Shown here piece after piece: positions 27,996-36,799 of a stretch of DNA of 64,000 nt. Numbering within the stretch: the stretch's first letter is position 1; each line of letters opens with the position of its first letter. Source of the stretch: Pseudomonas mucidolens (lineage in GTDB: Bacteria > Pseudomonadota > Gammaproteobacteria > Pseudomonadales > Pseudomonadaceae); NCBI RefSeq assembly GCF_900106045.1, contig NZ_LT629802.1, forward strand, positions 2,170,001 through 2,234,000, given 5' to 3'. The translations under genes and the position numbers were made by a program. Below the pieces are notes generated by a model. That model had not been told where the DNA came from and ran no database searches. It worked only from the letters and a program-made list of their open reading frames with translations.

Positions 27996-30401
27996 ATGAC
28001 GCAGGGTCAACGCCTCTCGGGTGTATCGAAATTCATTCTGGTCGGGCTGGGCGTGATCATCGCCCTGCTCGGCTTGGCACTGGCTGCAGGCGGCGTGAAA
28101 TTGATCAGCCTGGGAGGTTCCTGGTACTTCTTGACAGGTGGTCTGGTCATGGCCATTTCCGGTCTGCTGATCGCGCGTTTCAAACCGGCAGGTGCCTGGC
28201 TGTTTGCTGCGTTTTTGGTGGGTACAGCCATTTGGGCCATCAGCGACGCGGGCCTGGTGTTCTGGCCGGTGTTCTCGCGCCTGTTCATGTTCAGCGCGAT
28301 CGGCCTGGCGGTGACATTGGTCTATCCGCTGCTCAAGCGTGCCAACGGTGGCGTACCGGGCCGTGGCGCCTATGGCATCGCTGCAGTACTGGCGATTGGG
28401 CTGGCGGTCGCCGCCGGAAATATGTTCGTTGCACACCCGACAGTCGCCGCGACCGGCACAGGCCCAGGACTGACGCCGGTCGAGCCGGACAAAGCGCAAA
28501 AGGACTGGGCTCACTACGGCAATACCGAAGGTGGCAGCCGCTTCGCCGCACTGGATCAAATCAATCGCGGCAACGTCGACAAGCTGAAAGTGGCCTGGAC
28601 TTATCACACGGGTGACGTCGCCGAAAGTGATGGCAACGGCGCCGAAGACCAGCTCACCCCATTGCAAGTCGGTAACAAGGTGTTCATCTGCACGCCGCAC
28701 AACAACTTGATCGCGCTCGATGCCGACAGTGGCAAGGAGCTATGGAAAAACCCGATCAACGCGCAGTCGAAAGTCTGGCAGCGATGCCGCGGCATGGCTT
28801 ATTTCGACGCCATGGCGGCCGTTGCCAAGCCAGCCAGCTCACCAGTCGCAGAGGCTCAAGCCGCACCTGTCGCCAACTGCCAGCGTCGTTTGCTGACCAA
28901 CACCATTGATGCCCGTCTGATTGCCGTGGATGCCGACACTGGCGAGTTCTGCCAGGGTTTTGGCAACAACGGTCAGGTGGATCTCAAGGCCGGTCTGGGT
29001 GATGTCCCGGACAGCTACTATCAGTTGTCCTCCGCCCCGTTGATGGCCGGCACCACCGTGGTGGTTGGCGGTCGTGTGGCCGACAACGTGCAGAGCGACA
29101 TGCCGGGTGGTGTGATTCGCGGCTTTGACGTCATCACCGGCGCCATGCGTTGGGCCTTCGACCCGGGCAATCCGCAGGATAAACAGGCGCCGGCAGACGG
29201 CAGCACCTATGTGCGCAGCACGCCGAACAGTTGGGCGCCAATGTCTTACGACGCGGCGACCAATACCGTATTCCTGCCGATGGGCAGTTCCTCGACCGAC
29301 ATCTATGGCGTGGAGCGCAGCAAACTCGATCACACCTACGGCGCTTCGATTCTCGCGCTGGACGCCAACAGCGGTGAAGAAAAGTGGGTGTTCCAGACCG
29401 TTCACAATGACCTTTGGGACTTCGATCTGCCGATGCAGCCGAGCCTGATCGACTTCACCAAGGACGGTAAAAGCATTCCGGCGCTGGTCATAGGTACCAA
29501 GGCCGGGCAGATTTACGTGCTCGACCGTGCCACCGGCAAACCGCTGACCGAGGTTAAAGAAGTGCCGGTCAAAGCCGCAAACATCCCCAACGAACCGTAC
29601 TCGCCAACCCAGCCGAAATCGCTGGGCATGCCGCAGATCGGTGCGCAGCAACTGACCGAATCCGACATGTGGGGCGCCACGCCGTACGACCAGTTACTTT
29701 GCCGCATCGACTTCAAAAGCATGCGCTACGACGGCTTGTACACCGCGCCCGGCACCGATAAATCCCTGAGCTTCCCGGGCTCGCTGGGCGGCATGAACTG
29801 GGGCAGCATTTCCACCGACCCGGTGCACGGTTTCATCTTTGTCAATGACATGCGCCTGGGCCTGTGGATTCAGATGATCCCCTCGCAGAACAAGGGCCAA
29901 GCCGCGTCCGGTGGTGAATCGCTGAACACCGGCATGGGCGCCGTGCCGCTCAAAGGCACGCCTTATGCGGTAAACAAAAACCGCTTCCTGTCGGTGGCCG
30001 GCATTCCTTGCCAGGCCCCACCGTTCGGCACGCTGACTGCCATCGACATGAAAACGCAGAAAGTCGCCTGGCAAGTTCCAGTCGGCACCGTGGAAGACAC
30101 AGGGCCGCTGGGTATCCGCATGCACCTGCCGATCAAAATCGGTCTGCCGACCCTCGGTGGCACCCTGTCGACTCAAGGTGGCTTGATCTTCATCGCCGGC
30201 ACTCAGGACTTCTACCTGCGCGCCTTCAATAGCGGTAATGGCGAAGAAATCTGGAAGTCGCGCCTGCCAGTCGGCAGTCAGGGCGGCCCGATGACTTACG
30301 TTTCGCCGAAGACCGGCAAGCAGTACATCGTCATCACTGCCGGTGGTGCGCGCCAGTCGACTGATCGTGGCGACTACGTGATCGCTTACGCCTTGCCGTA
30401 A
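27996..30401 (+). CDS. gcd: Membrane-bound PQQ-dependent glucose dehydrogenase
   Basis: An 801-residue quinoprotein. Residues 1-150 hold about five transmembrane helices (for example FILVGLGVIIALLGLALAAG). The rest is the periplasmic PQQ propeller beginning near KDWAHYGNTEGGSRFAALDQ and containing ALDANSGEEKWVFQTVHNDL with WDFD, and GGTLSTQGGLIFIAGTQDF near the end. It oxidises glucose to gluconolactone in the periplasm and passes electrons to ubiquinone; length and order match Pseudomonas Gcd. oprB follows, so sugar entry and direct oxidation are encoded together. Confidence 0.95.
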   Translation: MTQGQRLSGVSKFILVGLGVIIALLGLALAAGGVKLISLGGSWYFLTGGLVMAISGLLIARFKPAGAWLFAAFLVGTAIWAISDAGLVFWPVFSRLFMFSAIGLAVTLVYPLLKRANGGVPGRGAYGIAAVLAIGLAVAAGNMFVAHPTVAATGTGPGLTPVEPDKAQKDWAHYGNTEGGSRFAALDQINRGNVDKLKVAWTYHTGDVAESDGNGAEDQLTPLQVGNKVFICTPHNNLIALDADSGKELWKNPINAQSKVWQRCRGMAYFDAMAAVAKPASSPVAEAQAAPVANCQRRLLTNTIDARLIAVDADTGEFCQGFGNNGQVDLKAGLGDVPDSYYQLSSAPLMAGTTVVVGGRVADNVQSDMPGGVIRGFDVITGAMRWAFDPGNPQDKQAPADGSTYVRSTPNSWAPMSYDAATNTVFLPMGSSSTDIYGVERSKLDHTYGASILALDANSGEEKWVFQTVHNDLWDFDLPMQPSLIDFTKDGKSIPALVIGTKAGQIYVLDRATGKPLTEVKEVPVKAANIPNEPYSPTQPKSLGMPQIGAQQLTESDMWGATPYDQLLCRIDFKSMRYDGLYTAPGTDKSLSFPGSLGGMNWGSISTDPVHGFIFVNDMRLGLWIQMIPSQNKGQAASGGESLNTGMGAVPLKGTPYAVNKNRFLSVAGIPCQAPPFGTLTAIDMKTQKVAWQVPVGTVEDTGPLGIRMHLPIKIGLPTLGGTLSTQGGLIFIAGTQDFYLRAFNSGNGEEIWKSRLPVGSQGGPMTYVSPKTGKQYIVITAGGARQSTDRGDYVIAYALP

Positions 30402-30439
30402 ACCGCTGTGCCCGCCTCACTGGGGGGCAATCTCTCTGT

Positions 30440-30463
30440 GCGCGGCACCTGCGGGTGCCGCGC
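30440..30463 (+). terminator. Strong GC-rich hairpin between gcd and oprB
   Basis: gcgcggcacc (30440-30449) pairs perfectly with ggtgccgcgc (30454-30463) around a four-base TGCG loop. There is no T-run, so it may be an attenuator, processing site or mRNA stabiliser rather than a full terminator. Confidence 0.5.
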
Positions 30464-30503
30464 CGCTTTGCGAAACCATTCAGATTCCAGCAGGAAGACT
30501 CAC

Positions 30504-31802
30504 ATGTTTTTAGCTGTTCGCTTTTCTCCTGCAGGCTGGCTCAACGGCTTGCTGCTAGGCCTCACCTGCAGCACCGCCCTGCCCGCCTTCGCCGATACCG
30601 ATCCGAACCTTTTGACCCGAAATACCCTGACCGGTGATTGGGGTGGTCTGCGCCACCAGATGGATCAGAGTGGCATCAAATTCACCGGCGATTACAGCGG
30701 CGAAACTGCTTACAACGCCGATGGCGGTCTGCACCGTTCGACCCGTTACTCGCAGAACATCAAACTCGGCGTCCAGTTCGACCTGAGCAAACTGTATGGC
30801 TTGGACAATGCCGGCAAGGTTCAGTTGACCATCAACGACCGGCGCGGCAACAGCGCCTCCGAGGATCTGGTCGGCAACCGTCTGCCTATTCAGGAAAACT
30901 ACGGCGGTCTTTACACGCGTCTGACCGAACTGAGTTATGAGCGCACTTTGTTCACCCCGGCGCTCAACGTGAAACTGGGTTACATGGCCATGGGCAATGA
31001 CCTCGGTGGCCTGGACAGTGGCATTCTCTGCAACTTCATGAATGCTGGTTTTTGCGGCCATCCGCTGAACATGTCCGGCGGTAGTGGCTGGACTAACTAC
31101 CCCAACGCCCACCTGGGCGTGCGGGTAAAGTACGACCTGTCGTCCTCGTGGCAGCTGCGAGTGGCGGCCTTTAATGTCGACCCTGAGAGCAACGGCAACT
31201 CCAGTCGCGCCTGGCATTTGGGACCCAAGCACACAACGGGTACCGTGGTGCCAATCGAACTGGTTTACAAACACGCGGGGGCCTTGCCCGGCGAGTATAA
31301 GGTTGGCTATTACTACGACAGTTCCAACGTGGATCGCATCGGCAGCGATAAAGAAGTGTCCGGTCGCGGCGGTCATTACCTGCTGATTGATCAGGCCGTG
31401 TGGAGTTCGCAATCGTCCGAGGGTCGCAGCCTGCACGCCTTCGGTCAATACTCGTCGGCCAGCGAAGCGGCTTCACCGTTCAGCAAGTGGTACGGCACAG
31501 GCGTGGTTCTGTACAAACCCTTCGAAGGTCGCCCGCGGGACACCGTCGCTCTGGGCTATGGCCGGGCGGTACCTAACCCGCGCAGCCGGGAGATGCAGCA
31601 AAACGCTGCGCTCGCCAATGGCACAATGTCCCCGAACCTGGACAGTGCCGAACAACTGATCGAGCTTGGCTACGGCTATCAAGCAACGCCTTGGCTGACG
31701 CTGCGCCCGAATGTGCAATACATCATCGAACCGGGCGCGTTTTCCGGACAAGACATCGACAATGCGCTGGTGCTCGGTTTGCAGGTGAAAGCTGTGCTCT
31801 GA
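30504..31802 (+). CDS. oprB: OprB-family carbohydrate-selective porin
   Basis: A 432-residue outer-membrane protein starting MFLAVRFSPAGWLNGLLLGL, with a signal peptide ending near LPAFA. OprB features are the N-terminal LLTRNTLTGDWGGLRHQMDQ and the C-terminal FSGQDIDNALVLGLQVKAVL. The longer frame from 30408 is rejected because it would run through the GC hairpin and put extra residues before the signal peptide. It provides glucose and other sugars to the periplasmic dehydrogenase. Confidence 0.92.
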   Translation: MFLAVRFSPAGWLNGLLLGLTCSTALPAFADTDPNLLTRNTLTGDWGGLRHQMDQSGIKFTGDYSGETAYNADGGLHRSTRYSQNIKLGVQFDLSKLYGLDNAGKVQLTINDRRGNSASEDLVGNRLPIQENYGGLYTRLTELSYERTLFTPALNVKLGYMAMGNDLGGLDSGILCNFMNAGFCGHPLNMSGGSGWTNYPNAHLGVRVKYDLSSSWQLRVAAFNVDPESNGNSSRAWHLGPKHTTGTVVPIELVYKHAGALPGEYKVGYYYDSSNVDRIGSDKEVSGRGGHYLLIDQAVWSSQSSEGRSLHAFGQYSSASEAASPFSKWYGTGVVLYKPFEGRPRDTVALGYGRAVPNPRSREMQQNAALANGTMSPNLDSAEQLIELGYGYQATPWLTLRPNVQYIIEPGAFSGQDIDNALVLGLQVKAVL

Positions 31803-32009
31803 ACTCTCGATTTGCGGGTATTCGAAGCATAGGAAAACGGCGCGAGTTATGAAGTCATCGACCTGGGCATTGATTGCATTGGCAGCGGAACGGCGAATTT
31901 GCGCGCCTGTCGAGTGAGTACGGGGGTAACCAAGGCTGATGGTGCTGAAGTAATAGCGCCATCTGGTACAGAGTCGGCAGGTGCTAAATACCGGCGGCCG
32001 ACTCATGTA

Positions 32010-32037
32010 TTGACATATCGATAAATCTAGATATGAT
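32010..32037 (+). promoter_or_regulatory. Promoter with ArsR-type operator, copy 1
   Basis: TTGACA (32010-32015) and TATGAT (32032-32037) are spaced by 16 bp, and ATG 32044 starts about seven bases after the -10, so the transcript would be leaderless or nearly so. A 23-bp element at 32013-32035 overlaps the whole promoter and is 20/23 identical to those at 32194-32216 and 36544-36566. Confidence 0.6.
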
Positions 32038-32043
32038 CGTGTT

Positions 32044-32152
32044 ATGGAATTGATCGAAATGTTCAGAGCCCTCTCAAACCCTACACGCCTTGAAATCTTG
32101 AAAGGCTTGAAGGACCCGGTGAAGAACTTCCCTGCGCAGGATGAAGGTGTGC
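32044..32152 (+). pseudogene. Truncated ArsR-family repressor gene
   Basis: Codons 1-36 (MELIEMFRALSNPTRLEILK, then GLKDPVKNFPAQDEG) match the first 36 residues of the intact ArsR at 36233-36535 with few changes. The homology then stops before the recognition helix; the frame runs on into the next gene without meaning. It is probably the remnant of a regulator once directly upstream of the oxidoreductase. Confidence 0.75.
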
Positions 32153-32193
32153 CTGCCGAGATCATAGTGAAAAGAGCTGTAATTTTTCACCCA

Positions 32194-32216
32194 ATATATC
32201 GATATATCTCGATATG
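32194..32216 (+). promoter_or_regulatory. ArsR-type operator, copy 3
   Basis: This 23-bp AT-rich element, containing atatatcgatatatctcgat, differs from copy 1 at only three positions. It lies 26 bp before ATG 32243 and probably lets the intact ArsR repress the oxidoreductase operon (inference). Confidence 0.55.
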
Positions 32217-32242
32217 CCTTTTTATAGATGTGAGGATTTTTT

Positions 32243-33217
32243 ATGAAAGCGATGATACTCAAGTCCTTCGGTGGCCCGGAATCGTTCGAACTTAGCGAGG
32301 TGCCCAAACCAGTGCCGGGCTCGGGAGAAGTCTTGGTCAAGGTGCACGCCACCTCCATCAATCCTTTGGATTATCAGGTCCGACGCGGCGATTATGCCGA
32401 CCTGGTGCCACTGCCGGCGATTACCGGTCACGACGTCTCGGGCGTTGTCGAAGAAGTCGGGCCGGGTGTGACGGCTTTCGCGCCCGGCGACGAAGTCTGG
32501 TACACCCCGCAAATATTTGACGGCCCAGGAAGTTATGCCGAGTACCACGTGGCGGACGAAAGCATTATCGGTAAGAAGCCGGCATCCCTGAGTCATCTTG
32601 AGGCGGCCAGCTTGACTCTGGTGGGTGGCACGGTGTGGGAAGCACTGACTGGGCGTGCAGTGCTCAGAGTCGGGGAAAGCATTCTGATCCACGGCGGCGC
32701 GGGTGGCGTAGGTCATATCGCGATCCAGGTGGCAAAAGCCATTGGCGCCCGGGTCTTCACCACCGTGCGCGAAGCAAATTTTGAGTTCGCTCGAGGCATG
32801 GGGGCCGATGTGGTCATCGACTACGAAAAAGAGGATTACGTCGACGTCATCAATCGGGAAACGGATGGCCGCGGAGTCGATGTGGTGTTCGACACCATCG
32901 GCGGCAACACGTTGACGCGCAGTCCCGACGTGCTCGCTCAATTGGGCCGCGTGGTCTCGATTGTGGACATCGCCCAGCCGCAGAACCTGGTTCAGGCCTG
33001 GGGCAAGAACGCGAGTTATCACTTCGTTTTCACCCGCCAAAACCGCGGCAAGCTCGATGAGTTGAGCGCGCTGGTAGAACGCGGTCAGCTGCGCCCGCAC
33101 GTGGGCGACGTGTATTCACTGGCCGACCTTGGGCAAGCCCATGCAAAGCTGGAGACACCGAACAACGGGCTTCAAGGCAAGATCGTGATTGCCGTCGAGC
33201 CGTCGCTGATCCCGTAA
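32243..33217 (+). CDS. NAD(P)-dependent quinone oxidoreductase-like protein (MDR superfamily)
   Basis: A 324-residue member of the medium-chain dehydrogenase/reductase superfamily, zinc-free quinone reductase type. The N-terminal GroES-like domain includes [19 protein letters not shown] and [17 protein letters not shown]; the Rossmann segment is [20 protein letters not shown] (about 150-170), and [11 protein letters not shown] follows. It would reduce quinones or reactive enones with NADPH. A TGAGGA ribosome site precedes ATG 32243. It is followed at 37 bp by a monooxygenase-fold gene, and an ArsR-type operator lies upstream, suggesting a response to a toxic electrophile or thiol-reactive compound. 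Confidence 0.88.
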   Translation: MKAMILKSFGGPESFELSEVPKPVPGSGEVLVKVHATSINPLDYQVRRGDYADLVPLPAITGHDVSGVVEEVGPGVTAFAPGDEVWYTPQIFDGPGSYAEYHVADESIIGKKPASLSHLEAASLTLVGGTVWEALTGRAVLRVGESILIHGGAGGVGHIAIQVAKAIGARVFTTVREANFEFARGMGADVVIDYEKEDYVDVINRETDGRGVDVVFDTIGGNTLTRSPDVLAQLGRVVSIVDIAQPQNLVQAWGKNASYHFVFTRQNRGKLDELSALVERGQLRPHVGDVYSLADLGQAHAKLETPNNGLQGKIVIAVEPSLIP

Positions 33218-33254
33218 GTGGGTACTTCTGTTCAAGTCATTGTCGAGGAACGCC

Positions 33255-33569
33255 ATGATTTATGAAATCGCTGTGCTACCGATTCACAAAGACCGCGTTG
33301 AAAAGTTTCAACGTGCATTTGCCGAGGTCGCCCCTTTGCTCACCCGCGCAAAAGGTTACGGCGGGCACATGCTGGCCGCAGGGATCGAAACCCCGGAGCA
33401 ATTCAACCTGATCGTGCGCTGGGCTTCACTGGAGGATCACACGCCGGGCTTCGAAGCGAGTGAAGACCATCGAGTGTTCATGCTCGGCCTGGAGGAATAC
33501 TTCTCGGAAGAACCGCAGGTCTATCACATTGAGGGAGCGGCTTTCGCTACAGGTGATCCTGCTTTCTAA
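33255..33569 (+). CDS. Antibiotic biosynthesis monooxygenase (ABM) domain protein
   Basis: A 104-residue dimeric alpha-beta barrel protein: MIYEIAVLPIHKDRVEKFQR at the start, GYGGHMLAAGIETPEQFNLI, then IVRWASLEDH and a C-terminal EEPQVYHIEGA. Such proteins are cofactor-free quinone or heme-type monooxygenases, or small-molecule binders. A GAGGAA ribosome site supports ATG 33255. It shares an operon with the quinone reductase-like gene, so quinone detoxification is the likely joint role. Confidence 0.85.
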   Translation: MIYEIAVLPIHKDRVEKFQRAFAEVAPLLTRAKGYGGHMLAAGIETPEQFNLIVRWASLEDHTPGFEASEDHRVFMLGLEEYFSEEPQVYHIEGAAFATGDPAF

Positions 33570-33659
33570 GGCTTTCACAGTGCAAGGACTCATCGGGCCA
33601 ACTGACGTTCGTGCTCACTGGCCCGATACCACTTGGTAAAATGACTGCCCGTCCTGCCA

Positions 33660-33845
33660 ACCTGCCCTACCGCTCACGAGCAGCTAAAGCAGCACGGCTA
33701 TCCGGTGCAGGACGAGGATCTGGTTCGACTGTCGCCGCTGATCTTCGAGCACATCAATATGTTAAGACGGTACTCCTTCGCCGTTCCGGAAGAAGTCGCC
33801 CGTGGTGAGCTGCGGTCACTGCGGAATCCAGACGATGACCTGTGA
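33660..33845 (+). pseudogene. C-terminal remnant of a Tn3-family transposase
   Basis: The frame ending at TGA 33843-33845 reads AHEQLKQHGYPVQDEDLVRL, SPLIFEHINMLRRYSF, then AVPEEVARGELRSLRNPDDD. The EHINMLxRYSF and LRxLRNPD motifs are the C-terminal end of Tn3-family TnpA. Nothing upstream continues it, so a transposon once inserted here and was almost wholly deleted. It lies directly beside the Hcp effector module on the opposite strand. Confidence 0.7.
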
Positions 33846-33851
33846 GGATAA

Positions 33852-33879
33852 CCAGAAGGCATCTTTGAAGGCCTTCTGG
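33852..33879. terminator. Hairpin between transposase remnant and immunity gene
   Basis: ccagaaggc (33852-33860) pairs with gccttctgg (33871-33879) across a ten-base loop. It sits between convergent genes and may serve both strands. Confidence 0.5.
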
Positions 33880-33902
33880 ATGGGTATTGATTCGGTGTGA
33901 AT

Positions 33903-34205
33903 TTACTTTCGGAAAAACCAGCGTTTCCGTTCCCAATTAGCTGGAAGGGTAAACGCATAGACAAATATCATAACAAGGGATAGCCAGCCCATTACGGAGT
34001 TATCTACGTGCCCCATAAATGGTAGCGTGCTGTCTTGCACATACAAAACGTGAATAGAGCCGAATAGTACGTTGTAGATACCAACTCCCCAAAATTTAAA
34101 GGGGGAAAAATTTCGACCTGAAAACGCGAAGTATGCCCAGTAGGAAGGCCAGTACAGAAGCACCGTTATCAGCACGAAGATGAAACAAAAAATAAAGTTA
34201 CTCAT
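33903..34205 (-). CDS. Small membrane protein, putative immunity protein
   Basis: A 100-residue protein (start MSNFIFCFIFVLITVLLYWP) with three predicted transmembrane helices and a basic C-terminus (NWERKRWFFRK). ATG 34205 overlaps the end of the effector gene by eight bases. The position last in an hcp-effector-X operon, the small size and membrane location match immunity proteins for membrane-acting or periplasmic toxins (inference). Base composition is more AT-rich than the surrounding core genes. No named family recognised. Confidence 0.6.
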   Translation of the reverse strand: MSNFIFCFIFVLITVLLYWPSYWAYFAFSGRNFSPFKFWGVGIYNVLFGSIHVLYVQDSTLPFMGHVDNSVMGWLSLVMIFVYAFTLPANWERKRWFFRK

Positions 34206-34919
34206 TAGAAGGGTAGCACGCGCCATACATGGTTTTTGCAGTCGCACTGCCCATCAATCTATCGAAGATAAAGCCTCCTCGCGTAGCTTGTTGATATCCT
34301 CTAACATAATCCGTATTTACGTATCTAAAAAAACGCCAAGCATCGGGTTTTAATACCATTCTGCCTATGCCGTAGGCTGACGAACTCAAGTCAACCATTC
34401 CATAGGCCACATCGGCTTCACAATTACCTTTCCCCAGCATTTCAGAAACGGCGCGATAACCTGTTCTTACTGGCCCTACGGTATCGGTACGGTTCTCGAA
34501 AAGGTTGCGCCCATTTTCATAGATATTATTAGCTCCATTGAGCATCATGGGCGCTCCGGCGAAAAGGCAAAGTGTGCCCACGGAGGCGTAGCAAATCCCA
34601 GCGCCCGCAGCAAACTGAAGCGTTCCCGAGATAACGCTTGCTCCTCGTAAGGCAACGTCTCTTGCCTGACTGAGTAGACTGTTTTGCTCATCCTTTAGCT
34701 CTTTAATCCCTGCTCAGCGCTTTTATTACCCTGAGAAACGTCATTAACAATGCCTCTGGCGTAATAAGAAACCTCTCTGTTGAATTGCAAGCGCAGCGTT
34801 CCATCTTTAATATGTCTAGCGCCTAATGTGCTGGCTTGACTACCCAGCTTTGCGGCGGCTTGGCTAACCATCCAATAATCACAGCTACCAGGTATGCAAC
34901 TTTCGCTTGTTGGTTTCAT
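34198..34919 (-). pseudogene. DUF4225-type effector gene with one frameshift
   Basis: From ATG 34919 the frame codes MKPTSESCIPGSCDYWMVSQ and stops at 34695. The next frame resumes as KELKDEQNSLLSQARDVALR and runs through AGAPMMLNGANNIYENGRNL and GMGI-like AYGIGRMVLKPDAWRFFRYV to 34198, the DUF4225 pattern seen in toxins that travel with Hcp. One extra A in the run at 34702-34704 would restore a 240-residue protein (GLKELKDEQ), so this is either a genuine -1 mutation or a sequencing slip. The start overlaps the hcp stop (ATGA), and the membrane protein gene overlaps its end. Confidence 0.75.
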
Positions 34920-35389
34920 TCGTTATTTCCCCACGTGCTATATCCGCTGGTACCAGCAGCGTGGTGGGTCCACGTGAGAATAGCAAGGTGCTCTTGAGGT
35001 TCTGCGTCGCTTTGCAAAATGGCATGAGGCATCTCAAGTGTCAGATCGGCAATAATTCCGCCATTGATCGATACTGAATAGAATTTTTCCTGCATGCCAA
35101 AAGAAGACACTCGATAAAAACCAATTGTGCAGTTTATTTCCTCTCTAGTTGAGAGTGCTTGAGCGAGTAGCGGCGAGGCTTTATCAACGTTTTTGGTGAT
35201 AATGATTGGACTATGTGTTGGCTTATCAATATTTCCGATGTTGACCATATTGTGGGTGTAAGACAGCACTATGATTTCGTCGACATGCCCGGTCTGACAC
35301 TTATTACCAATAGAGTCTTGGGTTGAACAACCCGCCGAAATCAGTCCTTGAGCCTTACCGGTGAGGGTCATATAACCGTGGTTAGCCAT
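34916..35389 (-). CDS. Hcp-family type VI secretion tube/carrier protein
   Basis: A 157-residue Hcp: MANHGYMTLTGKAQGLISAG at the start, GHVDEIIVLSYTHNM, SPIIITKNVDKASPLLAQAL and REEINCTIGFYR in order. Hcp forms hexameric rings of the type VI secretion tube and carries small effectors. No other T6SS gene is present here, so this is an orphan hcp linked to its cargo. It is the first gene of the module. Confidence 0.9.
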   Translation of the reverse strand: MANHGYMTLTGKAQGLISAGCSTQDSIGNKCQTGHVDEIIVLSYTHNMVNIGNIDKPTHSPIIITKNVDKASPLLAQALSTREEINCTIGFYRVSSFGMQEKFYSVSINGGIIADLTLEMPHAILQSDAEPQEHLAILTWTHHAAGTSGYSTWGNNE

Positions 35390-36232
35390 ACATGACGCTC
35401 CTTTTTAGTCAGCTGAACATCCTATTGCAAGGCTTTCAGGTGCGCTGCAGGGCATTTCTGAAAAGCCATACGAAATATTTCGCACCTGAACCGACGGCCG
35501 CTCCGTGAAAAATCAGTCCGGGTAAGTCTGTGGGTAGGTCGCGAAACCAGGGTATCCGAGCTTAAGTGCACTTTCTGTTCCGTTGCTCCCAAACCCCAAA
35601 GCCGACAATCCTACCGCGCTTGCCGTCGCTGCCTATGAGGCGCCGGTACTCGCCTCAAAAGCCCCATCAAGACTCTCTCAATGCTTCCCCTTCTTGCGAC
35701 ACACCCCGCCCTACAATGCTACTGCCGAAGGATGCTGGTTCGGGGCGATGTAATTGAGCTGTTAAGTTCGTGCAATTGCGCATTGGGTAGAACGTCACTT
35801 TTTAATGCCTACTGTCGCCCTGCTTGAAGGGCGAGGAGCAGCATTTGCACGTGCGCGGAGTTCAGTGGCGTGTGGGACGCCTGGCTCCTCAAACTCTTCC
35901 TGCTCGATTAACGTATCGCAAGCAAAAAAATCAGCGGGGCGGCAATAGTCGTCGTGCGAAGCATCTTTAAGATGAAAAGCATAGGTTTCGAAAAAAGGCA
36001 TGAGGGGCCTGCGGTGCAATCTCGATGTGGGGTTGAGAATCAAGGGGCGGGATGGAAATCGAGAACGGATACCCGCACCGAACTTGTCTTGAACGCGGCA
36101 CGGGCTTGGGGGCGTCGAAGAGTTCGAATCAACCCGGGCCGCCAAATGATTTAAGTATCATCGCTCTCATTTATGAATCTTCGAATCCATAAAAAGGAAT
36201 ATCTGAATATCTAGATGTCCTGCAGCAAAAAA
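35390..36232. other. Intergenic region between hcp and arsR
   Basis: About 840 bp with no gene I can support. The best frame is minus strand 36001-35795 (68 codons, MPFFETYAFHLKDASHDDYC at the start), with only a weak ribosome site and an unrecognised product. The hcp promoter must lie at the left end. A partial operator-like string (gaatatctagatg) is near 36205. Confidence 0.4.
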
Positions 36233-36535
36233 TTACAATTCCTTCTTAAGGATCTCGGCAAGTGCACTGATGTTTGCTTCATTGCGCTTGTAGTAAGTCC
36301 ACTGACCAATGCGCCTGACTTCGACCAGACCGACTCGTTGCAGAGTGGCCAGATAGCCGGACACCGTCGACTGCGACAGCCCGATGCCTTCTTGAATACT
36401 ACTGACGCAGACCCCCACCGTGAGAACGTCCCCTTCATCCTGAGGAGGGAAGTTTTTTGCGGGATCCTTCAAGCCTTTCAAGATTTGAAGGCGTGTAGGA
36501 TTCGAGAGGGCTTTAAATATTTCGATCACTTCCAT
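36233..36535 (-). CDS. ArsR-family winged-helix repressor
   Basis: A 100-residue regulator: ALSNPTRLQILKGLKDPAKN, VGVCVSSIQEGIGLSQSTVS with the recognition helix SQSTVSGYLATLQRVGLVEV, and the wing GQWTYYKRNE. Cys residues are few (Cys48 region), so it may sense thiol-reactive compounds or redox state rather than a metal (inference). Its promoter carries the same 23-bp element found before the truncated arsR and the quinone reductase gene, so it probably represses itself and that operon in trans. No ribosome site is present; the transcript appears leaderless. Confidence 0.88.
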   Translation of the reverse strand: MEVIEIFKALSNPTRLQILKGLKDPAKNFPPQDEGDVLTVGVCVSSIQEGIGLSQSTVSGYLATLQRVGLVEVRRIGQWTYYKRNEANISALAEILKKEL

Positions 36536-36541
36536 AACACA

Positions 36542-36569
36542 ATCGTATCTGGATTTACCGATATGTCAA
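36542..36569 (-). promoter_or_regulatory. arsR promoter with operator, copy 2
   Basis: On the minus strand TTGACA (36569-36564) and TACGAT (36547-36542) are 16 bp apart, with ATG 36535 about seven bases beyond the -10. The overlapping 23-bp element (36544-36566) is 20/23 identical to copy 1. Confidence 0.6.
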
Positions 36570-36799
36570 TACGAAAATCAACTGCCGTCATTAAGAGCCG
36601 ATCCGACTCGCCTAAAACGCTGCTTGGATCGTCGCCCAGCAAACGAAGTCGATGATCCAAGACAGGGCCGGATTCCTCCTCAGGGCAACGGAAGCCCTTT
36701 CGGCAAGGGAATAAACTCCGCGTCATCGACATCGGGCGGGTCCCTCTTTCGCAATCCCGGGGCTAAGCTAACGGCTGAATAAACTTGGAGACGTTTCTC

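Noticed and set aside
36085..36150. tRNA-like 3' end (agttcgaatcaacc ... gccgcca)
   Set aside because: The TTCGAAT loop is present, but the flanking bases cannot form the five-base T stem and no acceptor or anticodon arm is found upstream.
36526..36732. 68-codon minus-strand frame overlapping the arsR promoter
   Set aside because: It covers the operator and promoter of arsR and has no recognisable product.
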